A model generated the notes under the pieces. The model did no database searches and was not told the DNA's origin. It saw only the letters and a program-made list of their open reading frames with translations. A stretch of 24,667 nt of DNA from Paramecium octaurelia (lineage: Eukaryota; Ciliophora; Oligohymenophorea; Peniculida; Parameciidae): NCBI GenBank assembly GCA_905182995.1, contig CAJJDP010000034.1, forward strand, positions 495,356-520,022, in the 5' to 3' direction. Made by a program: the position numbers and the translations under genes. Shown here piece by piece: positions 10,143-19,655 of the stretch. Positions within the stretch are counted from its first letter, which is position 1. Every line of letters begins with the position of its first letter.

Positions 10143-10487
10143 ATTTTTAATATATATTATTTAAAAATAAACAACATTTTTCAATATTTAAATACATTTA
10201 CCTCATTATTGTGTATTTACAATAAAATCGTCAAGAAAGATTTGCAATTCATAATAATTTTTTTAATATTTTGGAGTAATATCCATGTAGATTGCATCTC
10301 AAAAATCCAAATCTTATTGGTTTCCATATGGTGCATTTATATGTCTATTAAAATCAATTATCAATATTTCTTTTGAATGTGATTACTATTAGAAAATAGG
10401 CATACTTTATACATCTTTTTCCAATTTCAAGTGTTTTTATAATAAATAATTAAAAATTTAAAAATAAATATATATGCTGAGGCAAAC
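10143..10487. promoter_or_regulatory. intergenic gap upstream of the furin-like gene
   Basis: A 345-base, very AT-rich gap between two co-oriented minus-strand genes. It must hold the promoter of the furin-like gene and the 3' end of the gene at 10488-10892, but no specific element was recognised. Confidence 0.35.
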
Positions 10488-10892
10488 TCATTGTTAATAA
10501 TCAAAATTGTAGATTAAATTTTATATCAAATTGTGGTTTTTTATAAATGAAGATTTCTTAAGTTGTCCAAATTTGATAATTGTAAAAGAGGGGAAGTTTG
10601 GAAAAAAATTTAATTTAATCTTCTGTTTAGTTGTTTAATAAATTGTATCATCTATTAATAATCTTTATCGTAGTTTTGTGAGAAATAACCCCAAAATATT
10701 ATTCTATGTAATTTCAGAAATAATTAAATTGACACTCCAATAAATTATTTTGTCAAAATTTTTCACAATCATCACTCCATAAAATGATAATTCAACTATC
10801 CTACCAAAATTTCTAAAAAATCTATCATCAGGATCTTTCATTTGTTCCTCACAATTTATTATTACAACTATTATAAAAAGCCATTTAACCAT
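10488..10892 (-). CDS. 134-residue putative secreted ciliate protein
   Basis: Complete frame from ATG at 10892 to TGA 10488-10490 under the ciliate code, 134 codons. In the standard code it would stop after 62. The N-terminus MVKWLFIIVVIINC is a compact signal peptide. It is followed by an acidic/basic stretch (EEQMKDPDDRFFRNFGR), hydrophobic beta-like segments, and a Lys/Asn/Gln-rich tail with FFPNFPSFTIIKFGQLKK. It precedes the furin-like gene on the same strand by 345 bases, and both begin with signal peptides, so the pair may be neighbouring surface-protein genes. The product might continue through an intron near the stop. No domain was recognised. The start, stop, signal and composition agree, making this one of the better calls in the window. 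Confidence 0.5.
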
Positions 10893-11101
10893 TTCTAATT
10901 AAAAAAAATTTTCATTTAATTTCCATGCGTCACATTAAGCTAATTTTTTTTGATTATATTCCAGGAATCAACTTTTAATTTAGTTTCCGCATTGGAGGAA
11001 TTAATATTGTTTGAGAAGCAATTTAGGCCATTACAATATATTTTTATATAAAATAATTACCATCCTTGATTTCATAATTTTTGGATTTCAAAGTTTTTTG
11101 A
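10893..11101. promoter_or_regulatory. short divergent intergenic region
   Basis: About 200 bases of AT-rich DNA between the minus-strand gene starting at 10892 and plus frames from 11102. The divergent arrangement suggests promoters for both directions. No defined box was recognised. Confidence 0.3.
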
Positions 11102-11272
11102 ATAAAAATAATAGAAGAAACAAGCCAAAGAGAATATATGGTGACATTTATTTCAATTCTCCCATTTTAAATGGTTATTGATGTTTCGAATATTACTATT
11201 ATTAATTCAATTTCATATTATATCCTAGCTACAAGCTAAAAGTATGGTTTTATTGTATTAACTACTAAATGA
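11102..11272 (+). CDS. short plus-strand ciliate frame
   Basis: Open for 56 codons to TGA 11270-11272, with an internal Met followed by VTFISILPFQMVIDVSNITI. It lies 61 bases upstream of the better frame starting at 11334 and may be a preceding exon of the same gene. Too short to stand alone, and no family was recognised. Confidence 0.25.
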
Positions 11273-11333
11273 ATTAATTATAATTCCAAATATTGAGTTT
11301 GCTGTTTTTTGAAATACAATTGTAAATTAAAAT

Positions 11334-11807
11334 ATGAAAGGTCATCTTGAGCCATTTATTGATTGTAAAAATGCAGATCTCATTAAAGTGAAAATATTTC
11401 GAAATATGCTTGGATTAAAGATGTTTGATAAAAACAAAAAAATAGTGTTATGATTGACAATAGGTAGAAATAAATACACAAAAGCTCATTATTATTTTAA
11501 AAAGAATTAGCGTGATTAGATTGATAATTAGATGTAACAACACGAAATGAAAAACTTATTTAACTTCTTTTATAACAATAATTATATTTTTAGAACAAAA
11601 TTATTCTATACAAAAAGAATCTATATATTAATTTCAAATAAAATACTTAATCGTAATAGCTTGCTTAACCTAATTAACAAATAATTAATCTTTTCATTTA
11701 GATTTAAAACTCATTATTTAACAAAACATAAAATATGGTTCATAATTATATGTTTATGGAATTATTACCTCGATTTTACTTCTTTATTTTATTAACTATA
11801 AATGTGA
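11334..11807 (+). pseudogene. 157-codon ciliate frame interrupted by one in-phase TGA
   Basis: From ATG at 11334 the frame reads MKGHLEPFIDCKNADLIKVK... for 39 codons to TGA 11451-11453. It then continues in exactly the same phase for 117 codons (ending TGA 11805-11807) with LTIGRNKYTKAHYYFKKNQR and a polar Asn/Lys/Gln-rich body. Loss of a single codon's sense inside a continuous frame suggests a point mutation, a reading error, or an unusual reading of TGA. No intron with good borders removes the stop cleanly. The protein is basic with a hydrophobic segment near the end (WFIIICLWNYYL). Family unknown. Confidence 0.4.
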
Positions 11808-12087
11808 AATAATCTCATAAATTCATTCTCTTCTTATTTTAAAAATAATGCATCATATCAAGTTTATAATCTATTCATAAATAATGTAATATAAATAGGA
11901 TTGCAATTAAATTTTAAAAGAATACCATCATCGTTTTATAAAATTTAATCTCAAAAAATAAATAAAATCTAAATGCTATTACAACAGTTAGGTTATTCTA
12001 ATTTCAATGTATGCTTTCAGATGGTGCTAAATTCTGAATACCATTAAATTCTTAAGTGATTAATTATACTAAATTAACAAGAAATTA

Positions 12088-12525
12088 ATGTTTAATTTAT
12101 AAAATTAGAAATGCCAATATTTTTTGAGCAGAAGTTAGAATTTACCAATAATAGGCAAGAAGCTAATGTTGTACCTTTAGGTTTACTTTTGGTTCAATAA
12201 AGTTGTTTTAATTCCTATTGTTCAGAAGAGTATTGAAATATTAACAGAAGTCATGATCTCCATATTTTAAGCAGATTAAACAAGTTTCCTGGTGAATTTT
12301 GTTGAATTAAATAGGCAAATATTACTTAACTGCAATACACAATTAGATTTGGTAGCATAACGTTTGTTGAAAATAGTGAAGTACAAACACATTAGATTAG
12401 AATCAAAAGTTCAAATAAGGCAATTAATTAGATCTGTAACTAAATTGGACAAAACCTCGATAAAACTTGGGAAATTAATGTTGTCAAAAACTAAACTTTA
12501 TTCAAGAATCCAAATGCTTAGATGA
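12088..12525 (+). CDS. 145-codon ciliate frame, helical leucine/lysine-rich protein
   Basis: ATG at 12088 to TGA 12523-12525, 145 codons with TAA/TAG as Gln. From about residue 45 the product looks strongly helical: QKSIEILTEVMISIFQ, then NFVELNRQILLNC, then QRLLKIVKYKHIRLESKVQI and a Lys/Ser-rich end. An alternative 5' part in another frame (MPIFFEQKLEFTNNRQEANV, ATG at 12112) also looks coding. A 22-nt GTTTAC...AATAAAG stretch would splice it in frame to the helical part. The two starts cannot both be right. The helical pattern suggests coiled-coil or alpha-solenoid packing, but no family was recognised. Confidence 0.45.
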
Positions 12526-12722
12526 GTTAATTATTGCTTTTGCTTTCAATCTGCATTTTGATTATCAAATGTCTATAACTATCATATTCTCTCATAAATT
12601 TCTAAGTGCCATACGGAAATAATGTTTGGAACAATTTCAAGATTATTTTGGCTTCACAAAATTACGAAATCTTTTTCTGCTTCAACGGCTTTGAAAATTC
12701 CTCAACATTCATATTGGTTTGA
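12522..12722 (+). CDS. possible secreted protein start
   Basis: ATG at 12522 opens 66 codons to TGA 12720-12722 under the ciliate code. MSQLLLLLSICILIIKCLQL is a strong signal-peptide or anchor sequence, followed by polar sequence with NFQVPYGNNVWNNFK and NGFENSSTF. The ATG overlaps the TGA of the preceding frame (ATGA), which is not expected for independent eukaryotic genes. At least one of the two frames therefore has wrong limits. Protein-like sequence continues in another frame to about 12840. Confidence 0.3.
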
Positions 12723-13082
12723 AAATGACAGATTATTTCACTTTTTTTCCCTTTTTCTGTTAATTGTTGATATTTCAAATAATATATTATGTCATTCTAA
12801 TTCTTTGCTCTCTCTCTATTTCAATTTACTGAATAGAACTTAGTGATATCTTAATATCAAATCATGTGACTTCTTATTAGGTTAATATTAATTCATAACA
12901 AATGATTATTATTAAATAATTCAAGATATAGTCAATAGCATCATTAAGAATTTATTTTAGTATTTTTTGACTTAAAAGTTACTATTAAAAATTTAATCTT
13001 AGATTAGGGTAGACAAAAAAGAACAAAAATTATGATTGAAGAGAGCCAAAATGCACTGGTGAGACATATTTCTAGGAGAAGG
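12723..13082. other. interval without a firm gene
   Basis: Contains the tail of a competing plus frame (to about 12845, hydrophobic, FSLFLLIVDISNNIL) and then AT-rich sequence. The DNA turns purine-rich near 13020, where the next remnant begins. Confidence 0.3.
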
Positions 13083-13784
13083 ATGCCTAATTATTAGCTT
13101 ATAGCCAGAATATCCACAACAAAAGGATCTTTACATTAAGGAAATGATCGAGATGAAAAGAAATATTTGAATGTTAGAAGAACGAAACGAAAAAAGGAAG
13201 AAGTATGGAGAATGGATAGCTAACATTATTAGTAAAGGAAGTTTAGATTTGGAATTTTTAAATTTATGATAGAGAACTTGCATTATTCATAGTATTAAAA
13301 TGGGGGAACCAATGAAACTTTTAGTGTTGGATTCAATAATAATTAAGGACCACTTTTATGAATAGCATAAGAAACTTAATAATGTAGATTGAAAGGGAAA
13401 TTCTACATCTGGTGATGACCTTGGTTAAGTAATTAGTGGAGGTAATTGAGAAGAGTGAAAATTATGAAATAAAGTTATATTAAGAATAGAATGAAGAATT
13501 CCATAAAAAAATACAAGAAATAGAAACAAACTCAAAAAGAAAATATCATAAATGAATTGAATAAACATAGAATATCAGAAGGCAAAGAAGGAGGGATGTT
13601 TCAAAATATAATCTATAAAGTGATAACTCATATTGTTCTATTAGCATTATCATTGATCAAACTATCAATTCCTAATTCCTAAGTAAATTTCTTTTATATT
13701 TTCTTCTAATTGATTAATTTTAATTCCGATTTTAGAAATTGGATTTGTCAAATTTAGACAAAAAAATCTTCACATCATACCTGA
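13083..13784 (+). pseudogene. frameshifted remnant of a charged, coiled-coil-like protein
   Basis: Purine-rich DNA with protein-like sequence spread over all three plus frames. The best part is 13316-13555 (79 codons, ciliate code), with EVIEKSENYEIKLYQEQNEE followed by FHKKIQEIETNSK. Sense then moves one frame over to KENIINELNKHRISEGKEGG and a hydrophobic end (THIVLLALSLIKLS). Upstream, other frames give RNEKRKKYGEWIANII and ENGQLTLLVKEVQIWNF. The Glu/Lys/Gln heptad-like composition indicates a cytoplasmic coiled coil. TAA and TAG codons fall where Gln fits. Several shifts within 600 bases argue for a decayed gene or poor sequence. A faint likeness to Paramecium Gly-Lys-Trp repeat proteins was seen but is not claimed. 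Confidence 0.45.
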
Positions 13785-14076
13785 GAGTCAATGAATTCAA
13801 CCTTATGATTCGCTTGTAATTCTTCTAAATACCCTTGAAAATCTAATGATTCAAATAAAATCTATACCTTAATAATAAAAGCCCTTAAAACTCAAATCAT
13901 TAAAGAGTTCATAATAAAGTGGAGTTGATTCTAGTATTTTGAAATATAAATTTTCTGAATAATACTCAAATGCTTTAATTTTGAAAAATACTGGAATTCG
14001 CAATATGGGATTTATAGATTTGTTTATATTCCTAAAAATTAGATTTCTATATTAGAATATATATATATATTAACTG
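13775..14076 (-). pseudogene. minus-strand remnant, one-base shift at a T-rich site
   Basis: Minus-strand frame with NKSINPILRIPVFFKIKAFE, then YYSENLYFKILESTPLYYEL and FNDLSFKGFYYQGIDFI, ending at TGA 13851-13853. One base over, 25 codons continue seamlessly (ESLDFQGYLEELQANHKVEF) to TGA 13775-13777. The join is at GATTTTATTTGAATC, where one base more or less restores the frame. The 3' end meets the plus-strand remnant tail-to-tail. The upstream limit is uncertain: the frame continues into an (AT)n tract at 14057-14070. No family was recognised. Confidence 0.45.
14057..14070. repeat. (AT)7 dinucleotide run
   Basis: Seven AT units beside the 5' limit of the minus-strand remnant and next to an inverted repeat. 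Confidence 0.85.
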
Positions 14077-14128
14077 AAATTAGTGAATCAAGCAACTACT
14101 AGCCCAATCATAAAATATTCACTAATTT
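14077..14128. repeat. 12-bp perfect inverted repeat with 28-nt spacer
   Basis: AAATTAGTGAAT at 14077-14088 is the exact reverse complement of ATTCACTAATTT at 14117-14128. It could form a cruciform or an RNA hairpin, or be the ends of a very small element. Confidence 0.8.
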
Positions 14129-14615
14129 GTAACAAATAAATCTTAAACTATTTTTTTAGAATAAAGCATTCTATAATTTTTCAAGTAATCAAAAAAATAT
14201 CATTTTAATCGCTAGGTTTAACAACAATGTTGGCATATGTTAGAGATTTCTCTTTTACACCTTAGAATTGTTTTAATTGTCAAAATGCAATAAAATTCAC
14301 TTTTATTTAGAATCAAAAGTTTTATATTTAGTTTTTAATAAAGTAATCATATTTTATTCATGTTGAACTCTCATAAAAAAGAAACTCGAATCTACATTTA
14401 TGAGACAAGAAATTAGATAAGGGGACAAATAATTCATTTCATTTTATAGAATTATAGGAGAGTGTTTGAAAAGTACATTTAAAAACAATTATTATTTTTA
14501 TTGAAAGAAGGAATAAATGAAGCAATCCCACAGCAATGCATAAGTTCCCTGCATCATGAGTTTTATAATGAATGATTTCCCGACTAATTTATACATATTT
14601 TGTATCTTGGGATGA
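14129..14615. other. region upstream of the longest plus-strand gene candidate
   Basis: AT-rich. An ATG at 14517 lies in the same phase as the frame beginning at 14616 and gives 32 codons (QVPCIMSFIMNDFPTNLYIF) before TGA 14613-14615. It may be the broken 5' end of that gene. Promoter elements were not recognised. Confidence 0.3.
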
Positions 14616-16216
14616 CAAAATGCAAGAATTTTTAAAGTAAACTATTTTCTTTTTACTTTTGTCTCCTTTTGGCTTTAAAGGTTTTAGTTAATAGCAAATT
14701 CTTTCTATGGAAAGCTCAGCTAGGATAATCTTAATTAAAATTAGACCAACTTGGAATAATATTCTAAGTCATAAGAGTTTATTTCGAGTTTTTTAACTAT
14801 TGATGTATTCTTACATTTTATTAAAGGCTTCTACACTCTATCACTATTGAAGAAAATTTATCCAATCACAGCGGCTCTAAAAAGTCTTAAGGTATCTTTT
14901 AATCGATTTTTTTAGAAACAAGAATTTCCTTTATTACAGGATTTAGTATTTTTTGAGAAAAGAGACACTAGCTATAGTGAAAATAGCAGCAACAACACAT
15001 CCCGGCTAAGTTTTAGTGCACTGTTAACTAGAGCCCAACTCTCTACAAACAAGGTTTACAATCTCTTGTATGTAATAAATATGAAGGACCTGCAATTTCC
15101 AGTTGTATTTTAAATATTACCTAATATTCAGGGGTGCAGCTTAGCTTAAATGTATTATAAGTAAATTGGAAATTAATTTAAGCATTTCGTGCAGCATGCA
15201 TCATGTTATATGGAATCAATTTGGCATTGATTATATAGGTGGGGTTTAGAGAGCCTAAATCTGGATATGCTTTTCTAAGTAACCTGCAAAATAATTATAC
15301 AGTTGAACAAAAATTCATCAAAGATTATCTTATCATCTTAAATTTAATGCATTATAATACAAGAGAGTAGTTGCTGGTAACAGTGCATTGTTTGTTGTAT
15401 TATAAAAAGTATTCATCAAAATTTACGGCTGATATATGTATATAGATTAAAAAATTTGCTCCTCACAAGTTGAACAAATATTTAGCGCAAGAATAAGTTT
15501 AGATGATTATATTAAAACCATATCTGATATAGCAAGTAACTTAATCGTTTGGTTAAGTGCTTCTAAATATATTTTTGTTTTTATGCTTGTATTGCTGTCA
15601 GTTAAAACAAGACATGGACTACACAATGAGAAAAAAATTTACAAAGTCCTAACTGATGTCTTAGTTGTACATTTAGGATATCCAGTGCAACTTGAGTTTG
15701 GATATATGTTTGAGATGCAATAATTTGCATTTGTTTTTAGGAACCAGTTAATAATGGACTAAACATAATATACAACAAGTTTTGAAGATTAAACACAGGA
15801 AAATAAATTGTTTTGTAAGTAGCTTGTTTAAAACTATAGAATGAGTTACAGTTGTCATTTATCAATAAATCTCCTCACTATGGAGAGTAAGTGCAAGGTT
15901 TGGCTTCAAAGCAAATTTTATAGATGCTAAATAATACTTACAATATTAAAATTTTTTAATTAATAAAGGAATTTTAACAAAAAAGTTTTTACCAAATTGG
16001 ATGATTATGATTAAAAGTAAGGCTATAGAAGTCATGCTTATATTTCATAATAATTTCACTTCGATTGTCATTTACATTGAATATAGACTCATATATTCGT
16101 CATCAAATATACGATTGAAATTTGCCAACATCAAGCATCTACCAATTATGAGGAGATCAAGTTCATCACAAATTAATGAATTAATGATTCTAAGTCGTTC
16201 GGCACTGATTTTCTGA
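14616..16216 (+). CDS. longest plus-strand ciliate gene candidate, with two candidate micro-introns
   Basis: Under the ciliate code 14616-15227 is open for 204 codons, and a second frame from about 15140 is open for 358 codons to TGA 16214-16216. GTATC...TTTTTTTAG (14892-14915), 24 nt, matches a typical Paramecium intron in size and borders and is a multiple of three. GTATTT...GGTGCAG (15105-15139), 35 nt, joins the two frames at phase 0, giving a frame of 521 codons (513 if both are removed). Notable segments are SFLTIDVFLHFIKGF (possible membrane helix), FFEKRDTSYSENSSNNTSRL (Ser/Asn-rich), then GINLALIIQVGFREPKSGYA, FLSNLQNNYTVEQKFIKDYL and a Ser-rich C-terminus. No start codon is in phase except the one before a TGA at 14613. 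No family was identified. Cys/Trp-rich stretches near 15590-15760 are less protein-like. Confidence 0.45.
14892..14915 (+). other. candidate 24-nt micro-intron
   Basis: GTATCTTTTAATCGATTTTTTTAG: GTA start, pyrimidine tract and TAG end, 24 nt, phase 0 in the 204-codon frame. It resembles Paramecium introns closely. Retention keeps the frame open, so the call rests on borders and size. Confidence 0.5.
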
Positions 16217-16305
16217 ATTTATTGTTCTAAATATATTTCAACCGTTACGATGAGAGAGACAGGGCTTACAGTGATGGTTGAGGTTGTTCTCATACTTTAT
16301 GCTCC

Positions 16306-17484
16306 TCAAATCCGAAATTTTTTTTATGAGAATTTCAGTTACTTCAATAATATGCAGTTGAAATATTCTCCTTAGACATTCAGAACAAGCTCATCACAAA
16401 TGGTAAATATCAGGAGTTGAGTCTGATCTAAGATTTTCTGGTTGTGCTACATCTAGAAAGAAGAGTTAATTGCTTATGAGAGTTCTATGAATAAATTACA
16501 AATTAAAAACTAACCACTACCAAAAAGAGGTAATTTAAGTGATAGTAGTAGATTGATGATGGCAAAAACTATCTATCATATATGATAAGGTAGTGAGTGG
16601 GATATGCTAATTTCTATCTACACCTATAATAATGATTTAATTATTGCTGCCAAGGCTAGTGTTGTTATTCTTGAATTGTGTATATTGAATGAATTCTTCA
16701 TCTTCTGAAGTGTAATCTAATAAATGGAACACACCAACAAAGCAGATTGGCTTATTTAAAAGATTGTGGCCTCTGTCTAAAGAAATTCACATCTTTATAT
16801 TGTAAACTTAAGATTCTCATTGACAAAATCATAAATCATAGAATAATCATCTAATTGAGTGACAGCAGTTATGTCAACCTTATCCTTTAAGAATGGAACT
16901 ATTTGGATGTATTAGGTCTCAATAATTTTCTAATTGGTTTCAATTAGAAGAGATTCGTCAGTTAATTCTTGAAAATATATTTTGTAAATCAATCGTTCAT
17001 TTTAAGTACTGAAAAATGCTTTATCTGGTGTTGTGCCAGAAAGTAGTTGACATTCTCTGTATGAGTTTATTCAATAAAACTTTGATAAAGATATCTCTGT
17101 CTTTGATATTGAAGGAACTTAGAATTTTATTTTATGCTACCATTCATCCATATTTGCAATTTTTAAGTCACACTGATCCTCATCTTCAGGAGGCAAGATT
17201 ATTTAATCAAAAATTTTTCATCCTAAAATTCATTCTCTTAACTATTCCTTGATGTTTAATACTCCTTCGATATCCAAATATTTGTTTGATATTGTTTATG
17301 AATAACTTCTATTTATTTCTCATCCATTTTTTTGATGACTTTGTGAAACCTCAGAAACCACTTGGCTCAATTCAAATTCTATAATTTTTTTTTGCTTCAT
17401 CCCATGATCCAAATATTCTTAAGTTTGCAATTCATAGTACAAACATATCAAATCATTAGATTTATTATGTGTACTATGAATTGC
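16306..17484 (-). pseudogene. broken minus-strand gene, probably extracellular protein (copy 1)
   Basis: Composite of ciliate-code frames read leftwards. 17484-17323 (54 codons, with ELSQVVSEVSQSHQKNG) and 17319-17233 (29 codons) are in the same phase, split by TGA 17320-17322. Next comes a frame with LPPEDEDQCDLKIANMDEWQ. 17070-16579 has 164 codons, with CQLLSGTTPDKAFFSTQNER and DYSMIYDFVNENLKF. A competing frame gives EDEEFIQYTQFKNNNTSLG. 16575-16309 has 89 codons, with ICNLFIELSQAINSSFQMQH and CDELVLNVQGEYFNC. Asn-Xaa-Ser/Thr sites, scattered Cys and beta-like segments suggest a secreted or surface protein, loosely like the large REJ/PKD-type proteins of ciliates. That resemblance is an impression, not an alignment. 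Frame changes are too frequent for introns alone. Confidence 0.4.
17427..17484. repeat. 15-bp perfect inverted repeat with 28-nt spacer (copy 1)
   Basis: GCAATTCATAGTACA at 17427-17441 is the exact reverse complement of TGTACTATGAATTGC at 17470-17484. The spacer is 28 nt, the same spacing as the inverted repeat at 14077-14128. It lies inside or at the edge of a coding-like frame. Confidence 0.85.
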
Positions 17485-17784
17485 TCAGGAACACAAATTT
17501 ATTTCAGCAACTATATTATCATTAATTTATAATTTAATTGTTAAAGAGTTGTAACATTGGTAAACTAAAATTCGTAATTCTATGATTCTCCAATCTCAGT
17601 CCTCAGTCATTAATAGTTATAATTCAGTACTTTTACTTACTATATTTCATTCTCAATCTCAGATCAGGTCCAATATATTTATTTTGAAAATCCTTCCAAA
17701 TATCTTTCAAATCATCTATTAATCAAATTTTTGATTTGCCAATAGTAAACTAACTCTTTATCTTCTTATACACTAAGTATTATG

Positions 17785-17785
17785 N
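17785..17785. other. single-N gap
   Basis: One N exactly between the two copies of the 1512-base block. Confidence 0.9.
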
Positions 17786-19297
17786 GATGGTTGAGGTTGT
17801 TCTCATACTTTATGCTCCTCAAATCCGAAATTTTTTTTATGAGAATTTCAGTTACTTCAATAATATGCAGTTGAAATATTCTCCTTAGACATTCAGAACA
17901 AGCTCATCACAAATGGTAAATATCAGGAGTTGAGTCTGATCTAAGATTTTCTGGTTGTGCTACATCTAGAAAGAAGAGTTAATTGCTTATGAGAGTTCTA
18001 TGAATAAATTACAAATTAAAAACTAACCACTACCAAAAAGAGGTAATTTAAGTGATAGTAGTAGATTGATGATGGCAAAAACTATCTATCATATATGATA
18101 AGGTAGTGAGTGGGATATGCTAATTTCTATCTACACCTATAATAATGATTTAATTATTGCTGCCAAGGCTAGTGTTGTTATTCTTGAATTGTGTATATTG
18201 AATGAATTCTTCATCTTCTGAAGTGTAATCTAATAAATGGAACACACCAACAAAGCAGATTGGCTTATTTAAAAGATTGTGGCCTCTGTCTAAAGAAATT
18301 CACATCTTTATATTGTAAACTTAAGATTCTCATTGACAAAATCATAAATCATAGAATAATCATCTAATTGAGTGACAGCAGTTATGTCAACCTTATCCTT
18401 TAAGAATGGAACTATTTGGATGTATTAGGTCTCAATAATTTTCTAATTGGTTTCAATTAGAAGAGATTCGTCAGTTAATTCTTGAAAATATATTTTGTAA
18501 ATCAATCGTTCATTTTAAGTACTGAAAAATGCTTTATCTGGTGTTGTGCCAGAAAGTAGTTGACATTCTCTGTATGAGTTTATTCAATAAAACTTTGATA
18601 AAGATATCTCTGTCTTTGATATTGAAGGAACTTAGAATTTTATTTTATGCTACCATTCATCCATATTTGCAATTTTTAAGTCACACTGATCCTCATCTTC
18701 AGGAGGCAAGATTATTTAATCAAAAATTTTTCATCCTAAAATTCATTCTCTTAACTATTCCTTGATGTTTAATACTCCTTCGATATCCAAATATTTGTTT
18801 GATATTGTTTATGAATAACTTCTATTTATTTCTCATCCATTTTTTTGATGACTTTGTGAAACCTCAGAAACCACTTGGCTCAATTCAAATTCTATAATTT
18901 TTTTTTGCTTCATCCCATGATCCAAATATTCTTAAGTTTGCAATTCATAGTACAAACATATCAAATCATTAGATTTATTATGTGTACTATGAATTGCTCA
19001 GGAACACAAATTTATTTCAGCAACTATATTATCATTAATTTATAATTTAATTGTTAAAGAGTTGTAACATTGGTAAACTAAAATTCGTAATTCTATGATT
19101 CTCCAATCTCAGTCCTCAGTCATTAATAGTTATAATTCAGTACTTTTACTTACTATATTTCATTCTCAATCTCAGATCAGGTCCAATATATTTATTTTGA
19201 AAATCCTTCCAAATATCTTTCAAATCATCTATTAATCAAATTTTTGATTTGCCAATAGTAAACTAACTCTTTATCTTCTTATACACTAAGTATTATG
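17786..19297. repeat. second copy of the 1512-base direct duplication
   Basis: Identical in compared stretches to 16273-17784. Unique sequence resumes at 19298. It includes a second copy of the inverted repeat (arms 18940-18954 and 18983-18997). Confidence 0.95.
17819..18997 (-). pseudogene. broken minus-strand gene (copy 2, probably the same locus)
   Basis: Same frames as at 16306-17484 shifted by 1513: 164-codon frame at 18092-18583, 89-codon frame at 17822-18088, upstream pieces at 18746-18832 and 18836-18997. It has the same internal stops, which is expected if the block was assembled twice. Confidence 0.35.
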
Positions 19298-19655
19298 TAT
19301 CCAATTCAATAATCTTGCTTTCTTTATGAAAAATGTGAAACTTTGAGTTAATTATGTTTCTTCAGAACATCGATGCCTCTTTTGTTATTTTTATCTCCAG
19401 AATTCTCTCTCCCTAGGCCCTTGTTTATTCCTTTACAAGACTAAAGCTATTTTTGATGATAAGTATGTAAGACATGTATATATTAATTAACGAGAGAATT
19501 CAGCACATTCGAAATTGTACCTAACTCTGTTTTTGATAGATTTGCCTGCTTATGCTTCAATTTAATTAAAGTGTTAAATGAAACTTTGATTGTCTGCTTT
19601 GAATTGTTCGCTTGACTCTATAACAATAATCTAAAACATATAAATTCATCTAGAT
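19298..19655. other. interval between two minus-strand composite genes
   Basis: Unique AT-rich sequence after the second 1512-base copy. No convincing frame was found by inspection. It could be intergenic or a degraded part linking the flanking minus-strand remnants. Confidence 0.3.

Larger units (their letters stand above)
16273..17784. repeat. first copy of a 1512-base direct duplication
   Basis: Starts GATGGTTGAGGTTG and ends TAAGTATTATG immediately before the N at 17785. It reappears from 17786 at a constant offset of 1513. Stretches compared are identical. Confidence 0.95.

Noticed and set aside
10687..10697. AACCCCAAAA, resembling a C4A4 ciliate telomere unit
   Set aside because: A single unit with no tandem array and not at a sequence end.
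12622..12843. 73-codon plus frame, MFGTISRLFWL...
   Set aside because: Overlaps the signal-peptide frame at 12522-12722 in another phase. Neither is certain and it has no motif, so it is mentioned only as sequence in the following interval.
13083..13784. Gly-Lys-Trp (MORN-like) repeat family of Paramecium
   Set aside because: A fragment such as KRKKYGEW hints at it, but the expected glycine-rich repeat does not follow in any frame.
16001..16216. 71-codon standard-code frame starting at 16001
   Set aside because: It is only the 3' end of the longer ciliate-code frame ending at the same TGA, so it is not a separate gene.
14616..16216. Voltage-gated channel or PAS/Tmc-type membrane protein
   Set aside because: FLTIDVFLHFIKGF superficially resembles a channel S2 segment, but no voltage-sensor arginine ladder, pore motif or PAS signature follows.
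17016..17252. 78-codon plus-strand frame, repeated at 18529
   Set aside because: Lies opposite well-composed minus-strand frames (EDEDQCDLKIANMDEW and neighbours) and begins at a non-ATG codon, so it is most likely a shadow.
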